A stretch of DNA of 64,000 nucleotides from Rhodococcus sp. KRD197 (GCF_017168235.1 NZ_JABFAO010000002.1:124001-188000), one strand, 5' to 3'; counted from the first letter of the stretch, positions 33,760-42,774 are shown. Notes: generated by a model not told the origin, from the letters alone. Program-made: numbers and translations.

Positions 33760-35007
33760 TCACTCAGCTTTCCGCTGAAAGCGCGAGACGTCCACAGTGA
33801 TCCGGCCAACCACGTCCGCGTTGGCGGGGTCGGCGAACGCATCTGGCGTCGTACATCGAACGGTGCCCGTTGCAGTTCGCCCCGAGAGGTCGATCGTCGA
33901 CGTCACGCCGTCGAGGCCGATGCGCCGTAGTGTGTGCGTGCCGTCGACGCACCACTGGGTGCCGTCGGCTCCCGTCGCTCGATCTGCGCGCGTTGCAGCG
34001 ACATCTGCCGGGCCGTCCACGGGCACGATGCGTCGGTCCGCGTCGTTCAACATGCGCAATCGCTGCGCATCCGGGTATGTGCGCACGAGCCCATGCCTCC
34101 GGTCATCCATCATGTGCGACTGCGTCGAGCCCAGGAGGTACAGCCGTCCCTCGTGGACTGCGCTGGTTCCGCCGCCCTCGGTGGTGTATCTGTCGACACT
34201 CAGTTCACCGTCCGGAGCGAGAATGCAGCGGTGGATGTCGTGCTCGCAGGTGATCCAGCAACCGTCGTCGACGGCGTGTATGCGTCGTGCCCATCGGTCG
34301 ATCGTGGGCTCGATGGTCAGTGGCAACAGGTATCGGGTGATCGTCGAGCTCGTTGTTTCCACCCGAAGGAGTACCGGGTCAGACGAGTGCATCACCCACA
34401 GGCAGTCTCCGGCGGCCGCAACGGCTCCGGCGACGAAAGGTGTTGGCCGCACAGGTACATCGTCGAGGTCGAGGTCGATCAGTATGCCCGATGCGACCAG
34501 ATCGCCCTCCGTGGTGGTCTCGGACGGCCACCAGTCGTTCTCGATCGGCACAGTATCGATCTCGGTGAGCTGGTCGGTGCCGTCGACGCCCGCCCAACCA
34601 TTCCCTGTCGGTCGGACTTGACTGTGTACGAGAAACATTCGGACGATCCGTCCGAGGACTTGAGGGGGCATATCGATCCCGAAGCCGCCGAGGCTTGCAC
34701 TGAAGATGCCGGTGAGAGTGACCGGACCGTTGGTGGGTTCGTCCGTCCACCACTGGCTGCTCCAGCCGTCGCCGTAGACGAGATGCAACCACCGCAGCCG
34801 TCCGTCGCGGTACCTGCTGGGCGCCTTGCCATAGGCGGGTCTGGCTATCGCCATTCGGGTTTCGTCGCGGGCAGACGGAACGGGCGACGGGTAGTGCTCG
34901 AGTACGACGTCCGCGATGTCGCCTACCGATGCACGCGGAAACGAGCCGTCTTGAATTACCCATCCGGCGACGAAGACGCGGAGGGTGCGGGGCTGGGCAA
35001 TGTTCAT
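33760..35007 (-). CDS. Hypothetical protein, no recognised domain
   Basis: This 415-residue soluble protein has no signal peptide or membrane helix. It is rich in Trp and Asp with repeated beta-type stretches such as CLWVMHSSDPVLLRVET and GCWITCEHDIHRCILAP in the second half, which could form propeller-like blades. I do not recognise the family. It stands alone between the uridine-kinase pseudogene (convergent) and the PadR gene (divergent). Confidence in the coding frame comes from its length and strongly biased third-position G/C. Confidence 0.7.
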   Translation of the reverse strand: MNIAQPRTLRVFVAGWVIQDGSFPRASVGDIADVVLEHYPSPVPSARDETRMAIARPAYGKAPSRYRDGRLRWLHLVYGDGWSSQWWTDEPTNGPVTLTGIFSASLGGFGIDMPPQVLGRIVRMFLVHSQVRPTGNGWAGVDGTDQLTEIDTVPIENDWWPSETTTEGDLVASGILIDLDLDDVPVRPTPFVAGAVAAAGDCLWVMHSSDPVLLRVETTSSTITRYLLPLTIEPTIDRWARRIHAVDDGCWITCEHDIHRCILAPDGELSVDRYTTEGGGTSAVHEGRLYLLGSTQSHMMDDRRHGLVRTYPDAQRLRMLNDADRRIVPVDGPADVAATRADRATGADGTQWCVDGTHTLRRIGLDGVTSTIDLSGRTATGTVRCTTPDAFADPANADVVGRITVDVSRFQRKAE

Positions 35008-35156
35008 TCAATTCCCGACGCAGTAGGAAGAGTCCGCACGACGATGCGTTGCGGGCGTCGGGTCACCGTGCGTCGAAGAATACACGCCGTGGCGGGGGGG
35101 CCTCGCTTCGTCGGACACGGTTCCTATTTGTCCTTACAACCTCAACCGCCGCTATG

Positions 35157-35166
35157 TATGTACATA
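35157..35166. promoter_or_regulatory. PadR operator candidate TATGTACATA
   Basis: This 10-bp palindrome contains ATGTACAT, similar to the ATGT/ACAT half-sites of PadR-family operators. It lies in an unusually AT-rich stretch about 80 bases upstream of the padR ATG in a 238-bp intergenic region. Autoregulation by PadR is the likely use. The rest of the gap shows nothing else I can name. Confidence 0.45.
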
Positions 35167-35245
35167 TATCGGCGCGATACATTGTGGGTATATGCTCGGT
35201 TATCGCATCAGTTGTGCGGGACGTCCACCGGGGAAAGGAGTAGGC

Positions 35246-35827
35246 ATGCTCGAGCTAGCAATCCTCGGTCTGCTTCTCGAATCTCCGATGCACGGGTACG
35301 AGCTCCGAAAGCGCCTGACCGGTCTGCTCGGAGCGTTCAGAGCGTTCTCCTACGGTTCGTTGTATCCAGCCCTGCGTCGCCTACAGGCGGACGGGCTGAT
35401 TGCCGAGGACGCCGGTCCGGACACGCTCGTCAAGCGTCGAGCCAGGCGCGTGTACGAGCTCACTCCGGAAGGCAGGAAGCGCTTCGCCGAACTCGTAGCG
35501 GATACCGGACCGCAGAACTACACAGACGATGGATTCGGCGTCCATCTCGCCTTCTTCAGTCGCACCCCGGCAGAAGCCAGGATGCGCATCCTCGAAGGCA
35601 GGCGGCGTCAGGTCGAGGAGCGCCGGGAAGGGCTCCGCGAGGCAGTGGCCAAGGCCAACGGGACCCTCGACCGCTACACCCGTCAGTTGCACCAGCTCGG
35701 CCTCGAATCGAGCGAACGCGAAGTTCGCTGGCTCAACGAAGTCATCGCGGCAGAGCAGGCGGGCCCGTCCGCCACCCCCAACCCGACACGTATTTCGAAG
35801 ACAGAAGGAGAACCCGACCATGGGTGA
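35246..35827 (+). CDS. PadR-family transcriptional regulator (Rv0047c-like)
   Basis: The 193-residue protein has a winged-helix PadR domain (1-85: [38 protein letters not shown]). A helical dimerisation part with a coiled-coil-like stretch follows (about 115-170). GAAAGGAG precedes the ATG. The end overlaps the start of ino1 by eight bases, and the same gene pair occurs as Rv0047c-Rv0046c in M. tuberculosis. It therefore probably controls inositol synthesis together with its own promoter. Confidence 0.9.
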   Translation: MLELAILGLLLESPMHGYELRKRLTGLLGAFRAFSYGSLYPALRRLQADGLIAEDAGPDTLVKRRARRVYELTPEGRKRFAELVADTGPQNYTDDGFGVHLAFFSRTPAEARMRILEGRRRQVEERREGLREAVAKANGTLDRYTRQLHQLGLESSEREVRWLNEVIAAEQAGPSATPNPTRISKTEGEPDHG

Positions 35828-36917
35828 GAACAGCAGAGGCGCCAACAGCAACGCCATCCGGGTGGCCATTGTGGGTGTAGGCAACTGCGCCTCCTCCCTG
35901 GTCCAGGGCGTCGAGTACTACAAGGACGCAGACGAGAACGTCACCGTCCCCGGTCTCATGCACGTCAAGTTCGGCAAGTACCACGTCCGCGACGTCGAGT
36001 TCGTCGCTGCGTTCGACGTGGATGCCAAGAAGGTCGGCTTCGACCTGTCCGACGCGATCTTCGCCAGCGAGAACAACACCATCAAGATCGCTGACGTGCC
36101 GCCGAAGGACGTGCAGGTTCTGCGCGGACCGACCCTCGACGGACTCGGAAAGTACTACCGCGAGACCATCACCGAGGCCGACGGCGAATCGGTCGACGTC
36201 GCACAGGCGCTGCGTGACGCCAAGGTCGACGTCCTGGTGTCCTACCTGCCCGTCGGCTCCGAAGAGGCCGACAAGTTCTACGCGCAGGCCTCCATCGATG
36301 CAGGTGTCGCATTCGTCAACGCGCTGCCCGTGTTCATCGCCAGCGACCCCGTCTGGGCCAAGAAGTTCACCGACGCAGGCGTTCCCATCGTCGGCGACGA
36401 CATCAAGAGCCAGGTCGGCGCGACCATCACGCACCGCGTCATGGCCAAGCTGTTCGAGGACCGCGGCGTACAGCTCGACCGCACCATGCAGCTCAACGTC
36501 GGCGGCAACATGGACTTCCTCAACATGCTCGAGCGCACCCGCCTCGAGTCGAAGAAGATCTCCAAGACCCAGGCCGTGACCTCGAACCTGCAGCGCGAGT
36601 TCAACACCAAGGACGTCCACATCGGACCGTCCGATCACGTCGGCTGGCTCGACGACCGCAAGTGGGCCTACGTTCGCCTCGAAGGCCGCGCCTTCGGTGA
36701 CGTGCCTCTGAGCCTCGAGTACAAGCTCGAGGTTTGGGACTCGCCCAACTCGGCCGGCGTCATCATCGACGCGGTTCGTGCCGCGAAGATCGCCCTCGAT
36801 CGCGGTATCGGTGGACCGGTCATCCCGGCTTCGGCATACCTGATGAAGAGCCCGCCGAAGCAGCTCGCCGACGACGTTGCCCGGACCCAGCTCGAAGCGT
36901 TCATCATCGACGCCTAG
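35820..36917 (+). CDS. ino1: Inositol-3-phosphate synthase
   Basis: The 365-residue enzyme converts glucose-6-phosphate to inositol-3-phosphate with NAD, the first step to phosphatidylinositol, mycothiol and the mannosylated lipids of mycolata. The Rossmann loop is [16 protein letters not shown] (about 14-29), and the core carries [29 protein letters not shown] and [12 protein letters not shown]. It is very close to mycobacterial Ino1. The ATG lies within the end of padR, with AGAAGGAG before it. Two long hairpins follow the stop codon. Confidence 0.97.
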   Translation: MGENSRGANSNAIRVAIVGVGNCASSLVQGVEYYKDADENVTVPGLMHVKFGKYHVRDVEFVAAFDVDAKKVGFDLSDAIFASENNTIKIADVPPKDVQVLRGPTLDGLGKYYRETITEADGESVDVAQALRDAKVDVLVSYLPVGSEEADKFYAQASIDAGVAFVNALPVFIASDPVWAKKFTDAGVPIVGDDIKSQVGATITHRVMAKLFEDRGVQLDRTMQLNVGGNMDFLNMLERTRLESKKISKTQAVTSNLQREFNTKDVHIGPSDHVGWLDDRKWAYVRLEGRAFGDVPLSLEYKLEVWDSPNSAGVIIDAVRAAKIALDRGIGGPVIPASAYLMKSPPKQLADDVARTQLEAFIIDA

Positions 36918-37029
36918 GCGACTCCGTCGCATGTGAGCGAAAATACGTGTCCTGTCCTGTACTTCCGCTCACATAGGTTGCTCCCAGTGGCACGGCCGAG
37001 TTTCCTTCGGGACGCTCGACCGTGCCACT
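36915..37029. terminator. Double hairpin after ino1, first arm of a repeat family
   Basis: Hairpin 1 (36931-36974) pairs ATGTGAGCG...TAC with GTA...CGCTCACAT around a 12-nt loop, with two mismatches. Hairpin 2 (36986-37000 with 37015-37029) pairs AGTGGCACGGCCGAG with its complement at one mismatch. Neither has a T-run. Hairpin 1 and its lead-in TAGGCGxCTxCGxCGCATGTG resemble the hairpin at 57250-57324, so it appears to be a repeated intergenic element as well as a likely terminator. Confidence 0.7.
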
Positions 37030-37077
37030 CGCGTGTGTGGACCCCTGCTGTGTGGACCCCTGCGCTATCGTGTGCCA

Positions 37078-37494
37078 GTGGCCGTCGATCCCACCTCGAA
37101 CCATCCGTGCCTGAGTCGTGTTCGAGCGATGGCACTCGCCTATCCGGACGCGACCGAGAAGATCTCCCACGGCAGGCCCACTTTCCGCACCGCCAATGTC
37201 TTCGTCTACTTCGGCGGTAGCGTCAAAGGGGGTGACGACTTCGACCTGTCGATCGTCGTCAAGTGTGAGAGCGCCGAGGAGCAACGTGCCTGCGAGTCCG
37301 AGCCGCGCTACTTCCACCCCGCCTACCTCGGACCCGCCGGGTGGGTCGGGTTCGACCTCTCCGATGCCGAAAACTCGAAAGCCGGAGAAGACATCTGGGC
37401 CGAGGCCGCCGAACTGATCGACTGCAGCTACCGAGTCACCGCTCCCAAGCGTGCCGTCGCCAGGTTGGACGCGGGTGAAGGCCCGACGCTGTGA
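37078..37494 (+). CDS. MmcQ/YjbR-family DNA-binding-like protein
   Basis: The 138-residue protein belongs to the MmcQ/YjbR (DUF419) family, which adopts a CyaY-like fold. Recognisable parts are MALAYPDATEKISHGRPTF near residues 17-35 and AGWVGFDLSD near 87-96, followed by the helix typical of the family. The start is a GTG; another GTG lies two codons upstream. Members are proposed to bind DNA, but no function is established. It stands alone downstream of the ino1 hairpins. Confidence 0.8.
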   Translation: MAVDPTSNHPCLSRVRAMALAYPDATEKISHGRPTFRTANVFVYFGGSVKGGDDFDLSIVVKCESAEEQRACESEPRYFHPAYLGPAGWVGFDLSDAENSKAGEDIWAEAAELIDCSYRVTAPKRAVARLDAGEGPTL

Positions 37495-37610
37495 GCCTTG
37501 ACGCCGTGCGCCAGTGCACACAGGTCGATCGCCTGGAGCACATTCGGCCCTGCGGACCCGACTTGTGTGCACTGACGCACGGGTCCTCGCCAGCTAGATA
37601 CCCCTGCCAG

Positions 37611-38666
37611 CTAGATGTCGAGTACTACCCGCTCGCCCTGCGTGCGTTCGGTGCACACGAGCATCCCGTCGGTGCCACCGACAACAGGCACGCGACATGT
37701 GCCACAAAAGCCCTGCCTGCACGAGTAGGCCACATCGGGCCGGACTGTTCGAATTGCATCGAGTGCCGAACGGTCCGCCGGCACAGTCACCGTCTCGCCC
37801 GTTCGGGCTAGCTCGACTTCGAATTGCACACCGTCGACGATGGGCGGCGCCGAGAACCGTTCGAAGTGAAACTCCGTTCCGCGCGCGACGCCTCGATCGA
37901 GCGTGCCGATCATCGGCATCGGCCCGCACGCGTAGATCGCCGATGTACTCCGAGCTCCCTCCAACAGCACTGCCGCCGAGGGGGTGCCGTCGACGTCGTC
38001 GGTCCGGATCGTCACATTGTCACCGAACTCGCGCAGCTCGCCGAGAAACGGTAGCGAATCTCTGCTGCGCCCGGTGTAGACCATCGTCCACTCGACGCCG
38101 AGACGATGCGCGAGGCGCACCATCGGCAGGATGGGTGTGATGCCGATGCCGCCCGCGACGAAGTGCAGGTGGTCTGCGGTTGATCCGTGCCCCGGAACCG
38201 CGAAGGCAAAGGCGTTGCGCGGACCACGAATGGTCAACCGCGTGCCGAGCACAACCTCGTCATGCATCTCCACTGACCCGATACCGTCCGGAATACGCCG
38301 CACCGCAATGCGATAGCGCCGACTGTCTGCGGGATCCCCGCACAGCGAGTACTGACGCAACAGTCCCGACGGTGTCTCTACATCGATGTGCGCGCCTGCT
38401 CGCCACAGCGGGAGCTCACCACCGTCGGGGGCGGCCAACGCGAAGCCCATGACGTTCTCGTCGTGGGCTTCGACGGCGCGGTCGACGACGACCACCGGAA
38501 AGCTGCGGTCGATGCTTTCGCCGGCGACGTCCTTTCGGTGCCGGTACCGCAGGGGGTGCATGTGGGCGTTCATCAGTCGTTCGAGAACCCGAAGCAGCGG
38601 ATCGCGTTCGCGACGCCCGTACAGATCAGGAGGCACCTCGTCGGGGACGGGGAAAGCGATATTCAT
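37611..38666 (-). CDS. Phthalate-dioxygenase-reductase-type oxidoreductase with 2Fe-2S domain
   Basis: The 351-residue protein has the order flavin domain - NAD domain - C-terminal plant-type ferredoxin. The flavin loop is RQYSLCGDP (about 134-142), the nucleotide site is GGIGITPILPM and the iron-sulfur cysteines are in SCRQGFCGTCR plus a final Cys in LVCTE. It would pass electrons from NAD(P)H to an oxygenase partner. The ATG overlaps the stop of the putative diiron gene by four bases, so that protein is the likely partner. The N-terminal 50 residues are an extension before the flavin domain. Confidence 0.88.
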   Translation of the reverse strand: MNIAFPVPDEVPPDLYGRRERDPLLRVLERLMNAHMHPLRYRHRKDVAGESIDRSFPVVVVDRAVEAHDENVMGFALAAPDGGELPLWRAGAHIDVETPSGLLRQYSLCGDPADSRRYRIAVRRIPDGIGSVEMHDEVVLGTRLTIRGPRNAFAFAVPGHGSTADHLHFVAGGIGITPILPMVRLAHRLGVEWTMVYTGRSRDSLPFLGELREFGDNVTIRTDDVDGTPSAAVLLEGARSTSAIYACGPMPMIGTLDRGVARGTEFHFERFSAPPIVDGVQFEVELARTGETVTVPADRSALDAIRTVRPDVAYSCRQGFCGTCRVPVVGGTDGMLVCTERTQGERVVLDI

Positions 38667-39541
38667 TGCAGCGGCGTCCTTGCCGCGGGCGAACCGGCGA
38701 GGTAGGCAACTGCTTGCGCGGTACTCCCTTCGCCGTCGGGTGTGTAGTTCGGTTTCAGATACCGTGCAACGCCTCTGGTCATCTGCGCCAACGACGGGAG
38801 CGAGCCTCTTCGCATGGCACGAAGCCACTGGAACCACAGCACGATGTAACCGCGGTCCTTCAAGCTCGGGTCGTGCCGCACGATGTACCGGGTCCCGCGC
38901 AGCATCAACACGAGGAAGCTGACGAACGCGAAGAGCATGGACAGATTACGACGGACATAGCCGACGCCGAAGTACATCGCGACATCGTGTGCGACGTTGC
39001 GGTGCTCGACTTCCTCGGCGCCGTGCCAGCGGTAGAGGTCGATCATGTTCGCATCGCCGTCGAACTCGTCCCAGCGTGAGTTGAGCGCGTAGTCGCCGAG
39101 GAATGCCGTCATGTGCTCGATGGCGCCGATCAGGGCGATGCGGTCGACGAGTTGATGCTTCTGCGCCCGGACCGACAGGCCCGGACGAGGTCCGAGAACC
39201 TTCCGCATCAGGTACTCGGCGTGCGCCGTGAAGGGCCGGGGATCGATGCCGTGTGCATCGAGGTACTCGTACAGGACGTCATTGTGGGTCTCGGCATGCA
39301 TCGATTCCTGGCCGATGAAACCGAGCACATCCTCGCGGAGTTTCGCGTCGGCGATCAGCGGGAGCGCCTCGGTGTACGTCGCACAGAACCACCGCTCGCC
39401 CTCCGGGAGCAGGAGATTCAGCGCGCTCACGGTGTGCGAGGCGATTGGTTCGCTCGGCATCCAGTGCAGCGGCGTCCGTGTCCAATCGAAGCGCACGTTG
39501 CGGGGCTGCAGGGAAACCTCGCCGGGATCATGCTCGTACAT
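38663..39541 (-). CDS. PF10118-type protein with a ferritin-like diiron ligand pattern
   Basis: The 292-residue protein belongs to the family labelled metal-dependent hydrolase (PF10118). Reading the helices shows Glu49, Glu79-x-x-His82, Glu142 and Glu177-x-x-His180, exactly the E, ExxH, E, ExxH pattern of ferritin-like diiron enzymes. A hydrophobic helix at about 200-216 suggests membrane contact. The start is the ATG at 39541 with GAAAGGA upstream. The gene overlaps the hydrolase gene before it by 14 bases and the reductase gene after it by four. An O2-dependent diiron oxygenase fed by that reductase is a better fit than a hydrolase, but this is inference. Confidence 0.75.
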   Translation of the reverse strand: MYEHDPGEVSLQPRNVRFDWTRTPLHWMPSEPIASHTVSALNLLLPEGERWFCATYTEALPLIADAKLREDVLGFIGQESMHAETHNDVLYEYLDAHGIDPRPFTAHAEYLMRKVLGPRPGLSVRAQKHQLVDRIALIGAIEHMTAFLGDYALNSRWDEFDGDANMIDLYRWHGAEEVEHRNVAHDVAMYFGVGYVRRNLSMLFAFVSFLVLMLRGTRYIVRHDPSLKDRGYIVLWFQWLRAMRRGSLPSLAQMTRGVARYLKPNYTPDGEGSTAQAVAYLAGSPAARTPLQ

Positions 39542-40457
39542 GGTCGATCCTTTCGATGAACTGCGTGGTCGCAGCGGCGACGAGCGCAGGCTTTCGCATC
39601 GGCAGCCAGTGTCCGGATCGCACGTCGGTGCGACTGACGGATGACGCCCACCTGTCGATATCGGCAAACGAGGCCGGTCTGATGGCCGGGTCGCGCGTGG
39701 TGACGAGAAGCTGTATCGGGACGCGGGTGTAGCGCTCGGCGGGCCGAAACACCCGCTGCAGCACGTTGGCTCGATAGATGCGCAGACCGCGGGTCATGTC
39801 CCGTCGTAAGGTGTCGGCCAGGTGGGCTTCCGACCGCGGAATCCGCTCGACAATCCGCAGCGAAAGCAGCCAGATCCAGCGACGACCGAAGATGCGAAAG
39901 AACACCCGCGGCAGGATCCCCGCCATGAAGAACAGCGTGTAGGCACCCGAGGCGAGCTGGGTAGCAAGCGGCCACAGGCGTTTCGGCGTGAGCGCGGCGT
40001 TGCGCATCCACATGCCCATGTGATCGAGACTGGGTCCGGAGATCGAGGTGAACGATGCGATCCGCTCATGGGCACCGGGTTCGCAGACCGCCTCCCACAC
40101 CTGAACCGAGCCCCAGTCGTGCCCGAGCACGTGCACCGGATTCGGTCCCGCCACGGCGTCGGCAACCGCCATGAAGTCGTCGGCAAGTTGCTCGAGCCGC
40201 ATCTCGGCGACCGTTCCCTGGTCGGTGGAGGCACCGTGACCGCGCGTGTCGTACGCGACCACCCGAAAGCTGTCGGCAAGGAGCGGAACCACCGAATCCC
40301 AGAGACGGTGGGTGTCGGGCCATCCATGCACGAGCACGAGCGTGGGCGCGTCCGGGCCGGTGGGGTCCGGCTGGCCGTGGTCGTAGACCGCCAGTTCGGC
40401 GCCGTCGACGCGCACGGTGAACCGCGTGGCCGTGGCGGCTGTTCCTTCGATGGTCAT
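39528..40457 (-). CDS. Alpha/beta hydrolase, epoxide hydrolase/dehalogenase-like
   Basis: The 309-residue protein shows the oxyanion-hole motif HGWPDTH (about 43-49) and the nucleophile elbow LGHDWGS, where Asp takes the place of Ser. It also has a late SGHWLP that supplies the catalytic His. Asp nucleophiles are typical of epoxide hydrolases and haloalkane dehalogenases. I start at the second of two adjacent ATGs, with GGAG at proper spacing. It is the first gene of a three-gene operon and lies 19 bases from a double operator shared with a divergent TetR gene. An epoxide formed by the downstream putative diiron enzyme would be a sensible substrate. Confidence 0.83.
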   Translation of the reverse strand: MTIEGTAATATRFTVRVDGAELAVYDHGQPDPTGPDAPTLVLVHGWPDTHRLWDSVVPLLADSFRVVAYDTRGHGASTDQGTVAEMRLEQLADDFMAVADAVAGPNPVHVLGHDWGSVQVWEAVCEPGAHERIASFTSISGPSLDHMGMWMRNAALTPKRLWPLATQLASGAYTLFFMAGILPRVFFRIFGRRWIWLLSLRIVERIPRSEAHLADTLRRDMTRGLRIYRANVLQRVFRPAERYTRVPIQLLVTTRDPAIRPASFADIDRWASSVSRTDVRSGHWLPMRKPALVAAATTQFIERIDHVRA

Positions 40458-40475
40458 CATCACTCCAGTCGTTGT

Positions 40476-40507
40476 TACCGACGGTACGCATAGCGTTACC
40501 GTCGGTA
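40476..40507. promoter_or_regulatory. Paired TetR operator candidates TACCGNCGGTA
   Basis: Two 11-bp palindromes, TACCGACGGTA (40476-40486) and TACCGTCGGTA (40497-40507), lie 21 bp apart centre to centre, two helical turns. They sit between the hydrolase operon (ATG at 40457, minus) and the tetR gene (plus), an ideal place for cooperative TetR binding. Confidence 0.75.
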
Positions 40508-40608
40508 CGTACTGGTTCAAGACTCATCGATTCGCGGCCCTCTGTCAACACACGCGGCCCGAAACCTTCGGTAGCGTGCGGACCCGCGAGGACCTCTACA
40601 CTGCAGGG

Positions 40609-41280
40609 ATGCCCACCGGCCGAGATCCTGCAGCGCGCAGAACCCACGCTCGCGAGGAATTCGTCGACGCGGCCTTCCGCGTCATCGACAGCAGTGGCCC
40701 GAACCCGAGCATGAACGACATCGCGCGCGAAGCAGGGGCCACGAAGCCGCGGCTGTACCGACAGTTCGCGGACAAGGCGGACCTGTACGGCGCAGTCGCG
40801 CAGCGCATGGCCGACGAGGTGTACCAACTCGCCGTATCGGACTTCAATTTTCTTCTCGACGCACCCGTGCCGGCGCTGCGCCACGCGATCACGGGTTACG
40901 CCGAGGTGGTCGCCCGCCATCCGAACGTCTTCAGATTTCTCGCACAGTCACGCTCGGCTCCCGAGGATCCGACGATCGCCCCGCCACTCGATATCGGCCG
41001 CGACATCGCCACGCGCTTCTCGGCCGTCGCGCGGTCGATCCTCGAGTCCGTCGACGCCGACACCACGGGTATCGAGTACGCCTGTAGAGCAGCGGTGGGG
41101 GCCGTTCTCGCCGCGACCGATCTGTGGCTCGACGACGACGAACTCGGCGCCGAGGATTTTGTCGACCAGCTCACCGACCTGGTCTGGGGATTGTTGGCGG
41201 CTTACCTACGCCGCAAGCAGCTCGAGCTCGACGGCGAGGAGCCGATCTTCGTTACCCTGGCTCGGCTCAAAGGCGCGTAG
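40609..41280 (+). CDS. TetR-family regulator of the hydrolase/diiron operon
   Basis: The 223-residue protein has a helix-turn-helix at about 12-58 (AREEFVDAAFRVIDSSGPN, then MNDIAREAGATKPRLYRQF), followed by the effector domain. It is divergent from the three-gene operon, with two matching palindromes in between. It most likely represses that operon until the substrate appears. The ATG is chosen because the family begins there; the leader of about 100 bases contains the operators. Confidence 0.87.
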   Translation: MPTGRDPAARRTHAREEFVDAAFRVIDSSGPNPSMNDIAREAGATKPRLYRQFADKADLYGAVAQRMADEVYQLAVSDFNFLLDAPVPALRHAITGYAEVVARHPNVFRFLAQSRSAPEDPTIAPPLDIGRDIATRFSAVARSILESVDADTTGIEYACRAAVGAVLAATDLWLDDDELGAEDFVDQLTDLVWGLLAAYLRRKQLELDGEEPIFVTLARLKGA

Positions 41281-41653
41281 GGGCTGCGGCGCGTGACGAC
41301 TCATCGGCGCACGTGCAACGATCCGAGGGAGCTACCGTGCGCATGACTGCGTCAGCGTGCTGGCCGCATCCATCCCACGTGGTCTTTCGGCAGCGAGGAC
41401 ATGGGGCTGGATAACACATTTCGGTCACCTTTCGATTGCGGACGTATGGATGGGCGATCAGACGTCGGCATGCAACGTTCCCATTCGGTATTCGACGCCT
41501 TCAGCATACCCCCGGGGGTATCAGATTCCAAGTGATTTCGAGCACCACAGGGTTCAGCACGAGAATCTCCCAGCCAACCCAGGGCCGTTGGGCTGAGTAT
41601 CAGAGGACCTTGTACCCCAGCGCATATGAACTGGCGAGCCTACGGTCGAGGCC
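41281..41653. promoter_or_regulatory. Intergenic region with CsoR-like palindrome
   Basis: This 373-bp gap has no convincing gene. At 41506-41521 it carries the perfect 16-bp palindrome ATACCCCCGGGGGTAT. G/C tracts flanked by ATA/TAT are the pattern of operators bound by CsoR/RcnR/CstR (DUF156) repressors, which sense copper, nickel, formaldehyde or persulfide. It is about 130 bases upstream of the DUF5313 and peroxiredoxin genes. No DUF156 gene is in the window. Confidence 0.5.
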
Positions 41654-42022
41654 ATGAACAAGCCCACGTTTCGTCAGCGCCTGCGCTACGACGCCGGCGG
41701 TGTGCTGCCGGAGGAATTTCAGGAATGGGTTCGTCGCGACCTCACCGGTCGCGGTTCGACCGCCCGCTATCTAGCGCGTTTCCTCGTACCTCTCGTCGCT
41801 CTGCTCTTTCTCTTTCTGTTGTTTCCCGGACCCAACTGGATTCCAGCTCTGATGATGCTGATGATCCTTGTCCCGACGGTGTACTTCGCGCTTGCTCTGC
41901 ACTTCGTGTACCGAGTCTTTCGCCTCCAACAACACGGTATCGATCCGGCTTCGGTCACGCGGAAAATTCCCAGCGTCCAACACGACCGCTCGACCTACAA
42001 ATACAACTACAGGCACCCATGA
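41654..42022 (+). CDS. DUF5313 small membrane protein
   Basis: The 122-residue protein has two adjacent membrane helices (about 40-58 and 62-85) and a basic N-terminus (RQRLRYDAGGVLPEEFQEWVRRD-like). The layout matches DUF5313, an actinobacterial family of unknown role. It is followed after 26 bases by the peroxiredoxin gene and may share a promoter that includes the palindrome at 41506-41521. Confidence 0.72.
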   Translation: MNKPTFRQRLRYDAGGVLPEEFQEWVRRDLTGRGSTARYLARFLVPLVALLFLFLLFPGPNWIPALMMLMILVPTVYFALALHFVYRVFRLQQHGIDPASVTRKIPSVQHDRSTYKYNYRHP

Positions 42023-42048
42023 GATCGATACAGCAAGGCGAGGTTGAC

Positions 42049-42774
42049 ATGACGACCCCAGATTCGACAGCCCAGAGCGCGTTCGGAATGCCGCGAATCG
42101 GTGATCCTGCACCGGAATTCACCGCCGTGACCACTCAGGGTCCGATCGACTTTCCCGCCGACTATCGCGGCAAATGGGTCATCTTCTTCTCTCATCCAGC
42201 AGATTTCACCCCCGTATGCACCAGCGAGTTCATCACGTTCGCTTCGATGTCGGATCAGTTCAAGCAGTACAACACCGAACTGGTCGGGCTCTCGATCGAT
42301 GGTCTCTACAGCCACATCGCATGGCTGCGCACCATCAAGGACAAGATCAGCTTCAACGGAATGTCCGAGGTCGAGGTCACATTCCCGCTGGTCGAGGACA
42401 TCACCATGGAGATTGCCAGGCTGTACGGAATGATCATGCCGGGTGAAAGCTCCTCGAAGGCCGTCCGCGCGGTCTTCGTCATCGACCCCAGCGGTGTCGT
42501 TCGGGCGGTCATCTACTACCCGCTGAGCACAGGTCGCAATTTCGACGAACTCCTGCGTCTGGTGAAGGCCCTGCAAACCGCGGACGCCTTCGACGTGGCA
42601 ACACCCGCAGATTGGCGGCCGGGAGATCCCGTGATCGTTCCCCCCGCGGGCTCGTGCGGCACCGCAGCCGACCGGATGCAAAACACAGACACCGACGTCG
42701 AATGCCAGGACTGGTTCTTCTGCACCCGATCCATCAGCGAGTCCGAGATCGAGGGCGCGATCCGAGCCGAGTGA
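42049..42774 (+). CDS. Peroxiredoxin, archaeal Prx6-like type
   Basis: The 241-residue enzyme has the peroxidatic motif FSHPADFTPVCTSEF, with its reactive Cys at residue 57. The C-terminal arm carries CQDWFFC, two cysteines six apart as in the archaeal thiol-peroxidase branch, which could resolve the sulfenic acid. It would reduce hydrogen peroxide and organic peroxides in the cytosol. The ATG has GGCGAGG upstream; another ATG ten codons earlier is possible. It follows a DUF5313 gene and may respond to the CsoR-like operator upstream. Confidence 0.9.
   Translation: MTTPDSTAQSAFGMPRIGDPAPEFTAVTTQGPIDFPADYRGKWVIFFSHPADFTPVCTSEFITFASMSDQFKQYNTELVGLSIDGLYSHIAWLRTIKDKISFNGMSEVEVTFPLVEDITMEIARLYGMIMPGESSSKAVRAVFVIDPSGVVRAVIYYPLSTGRNFDELLRLVKALQTADAFDVATPADWRPGDPVIVPPAGSCGTAADRMQNTDTDVECQDWFFCTRSISESEIEGAIRAE

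Noticed and set aside
33934-35880. Open frame of 648 codons on the plus strand
   Set aside because: It overlaps three better genes (the hypothetical at 33760, padR and ino1) and has Arg/Ser-rich low-complexity translation typical of shadow frames.
37035-37062. Direct repeat of TGTGGACCCCTGC before the MmcQ gene
   Set aside because: Two copies of 13 bp with no symmetry or known binding motif; too little to interpret.
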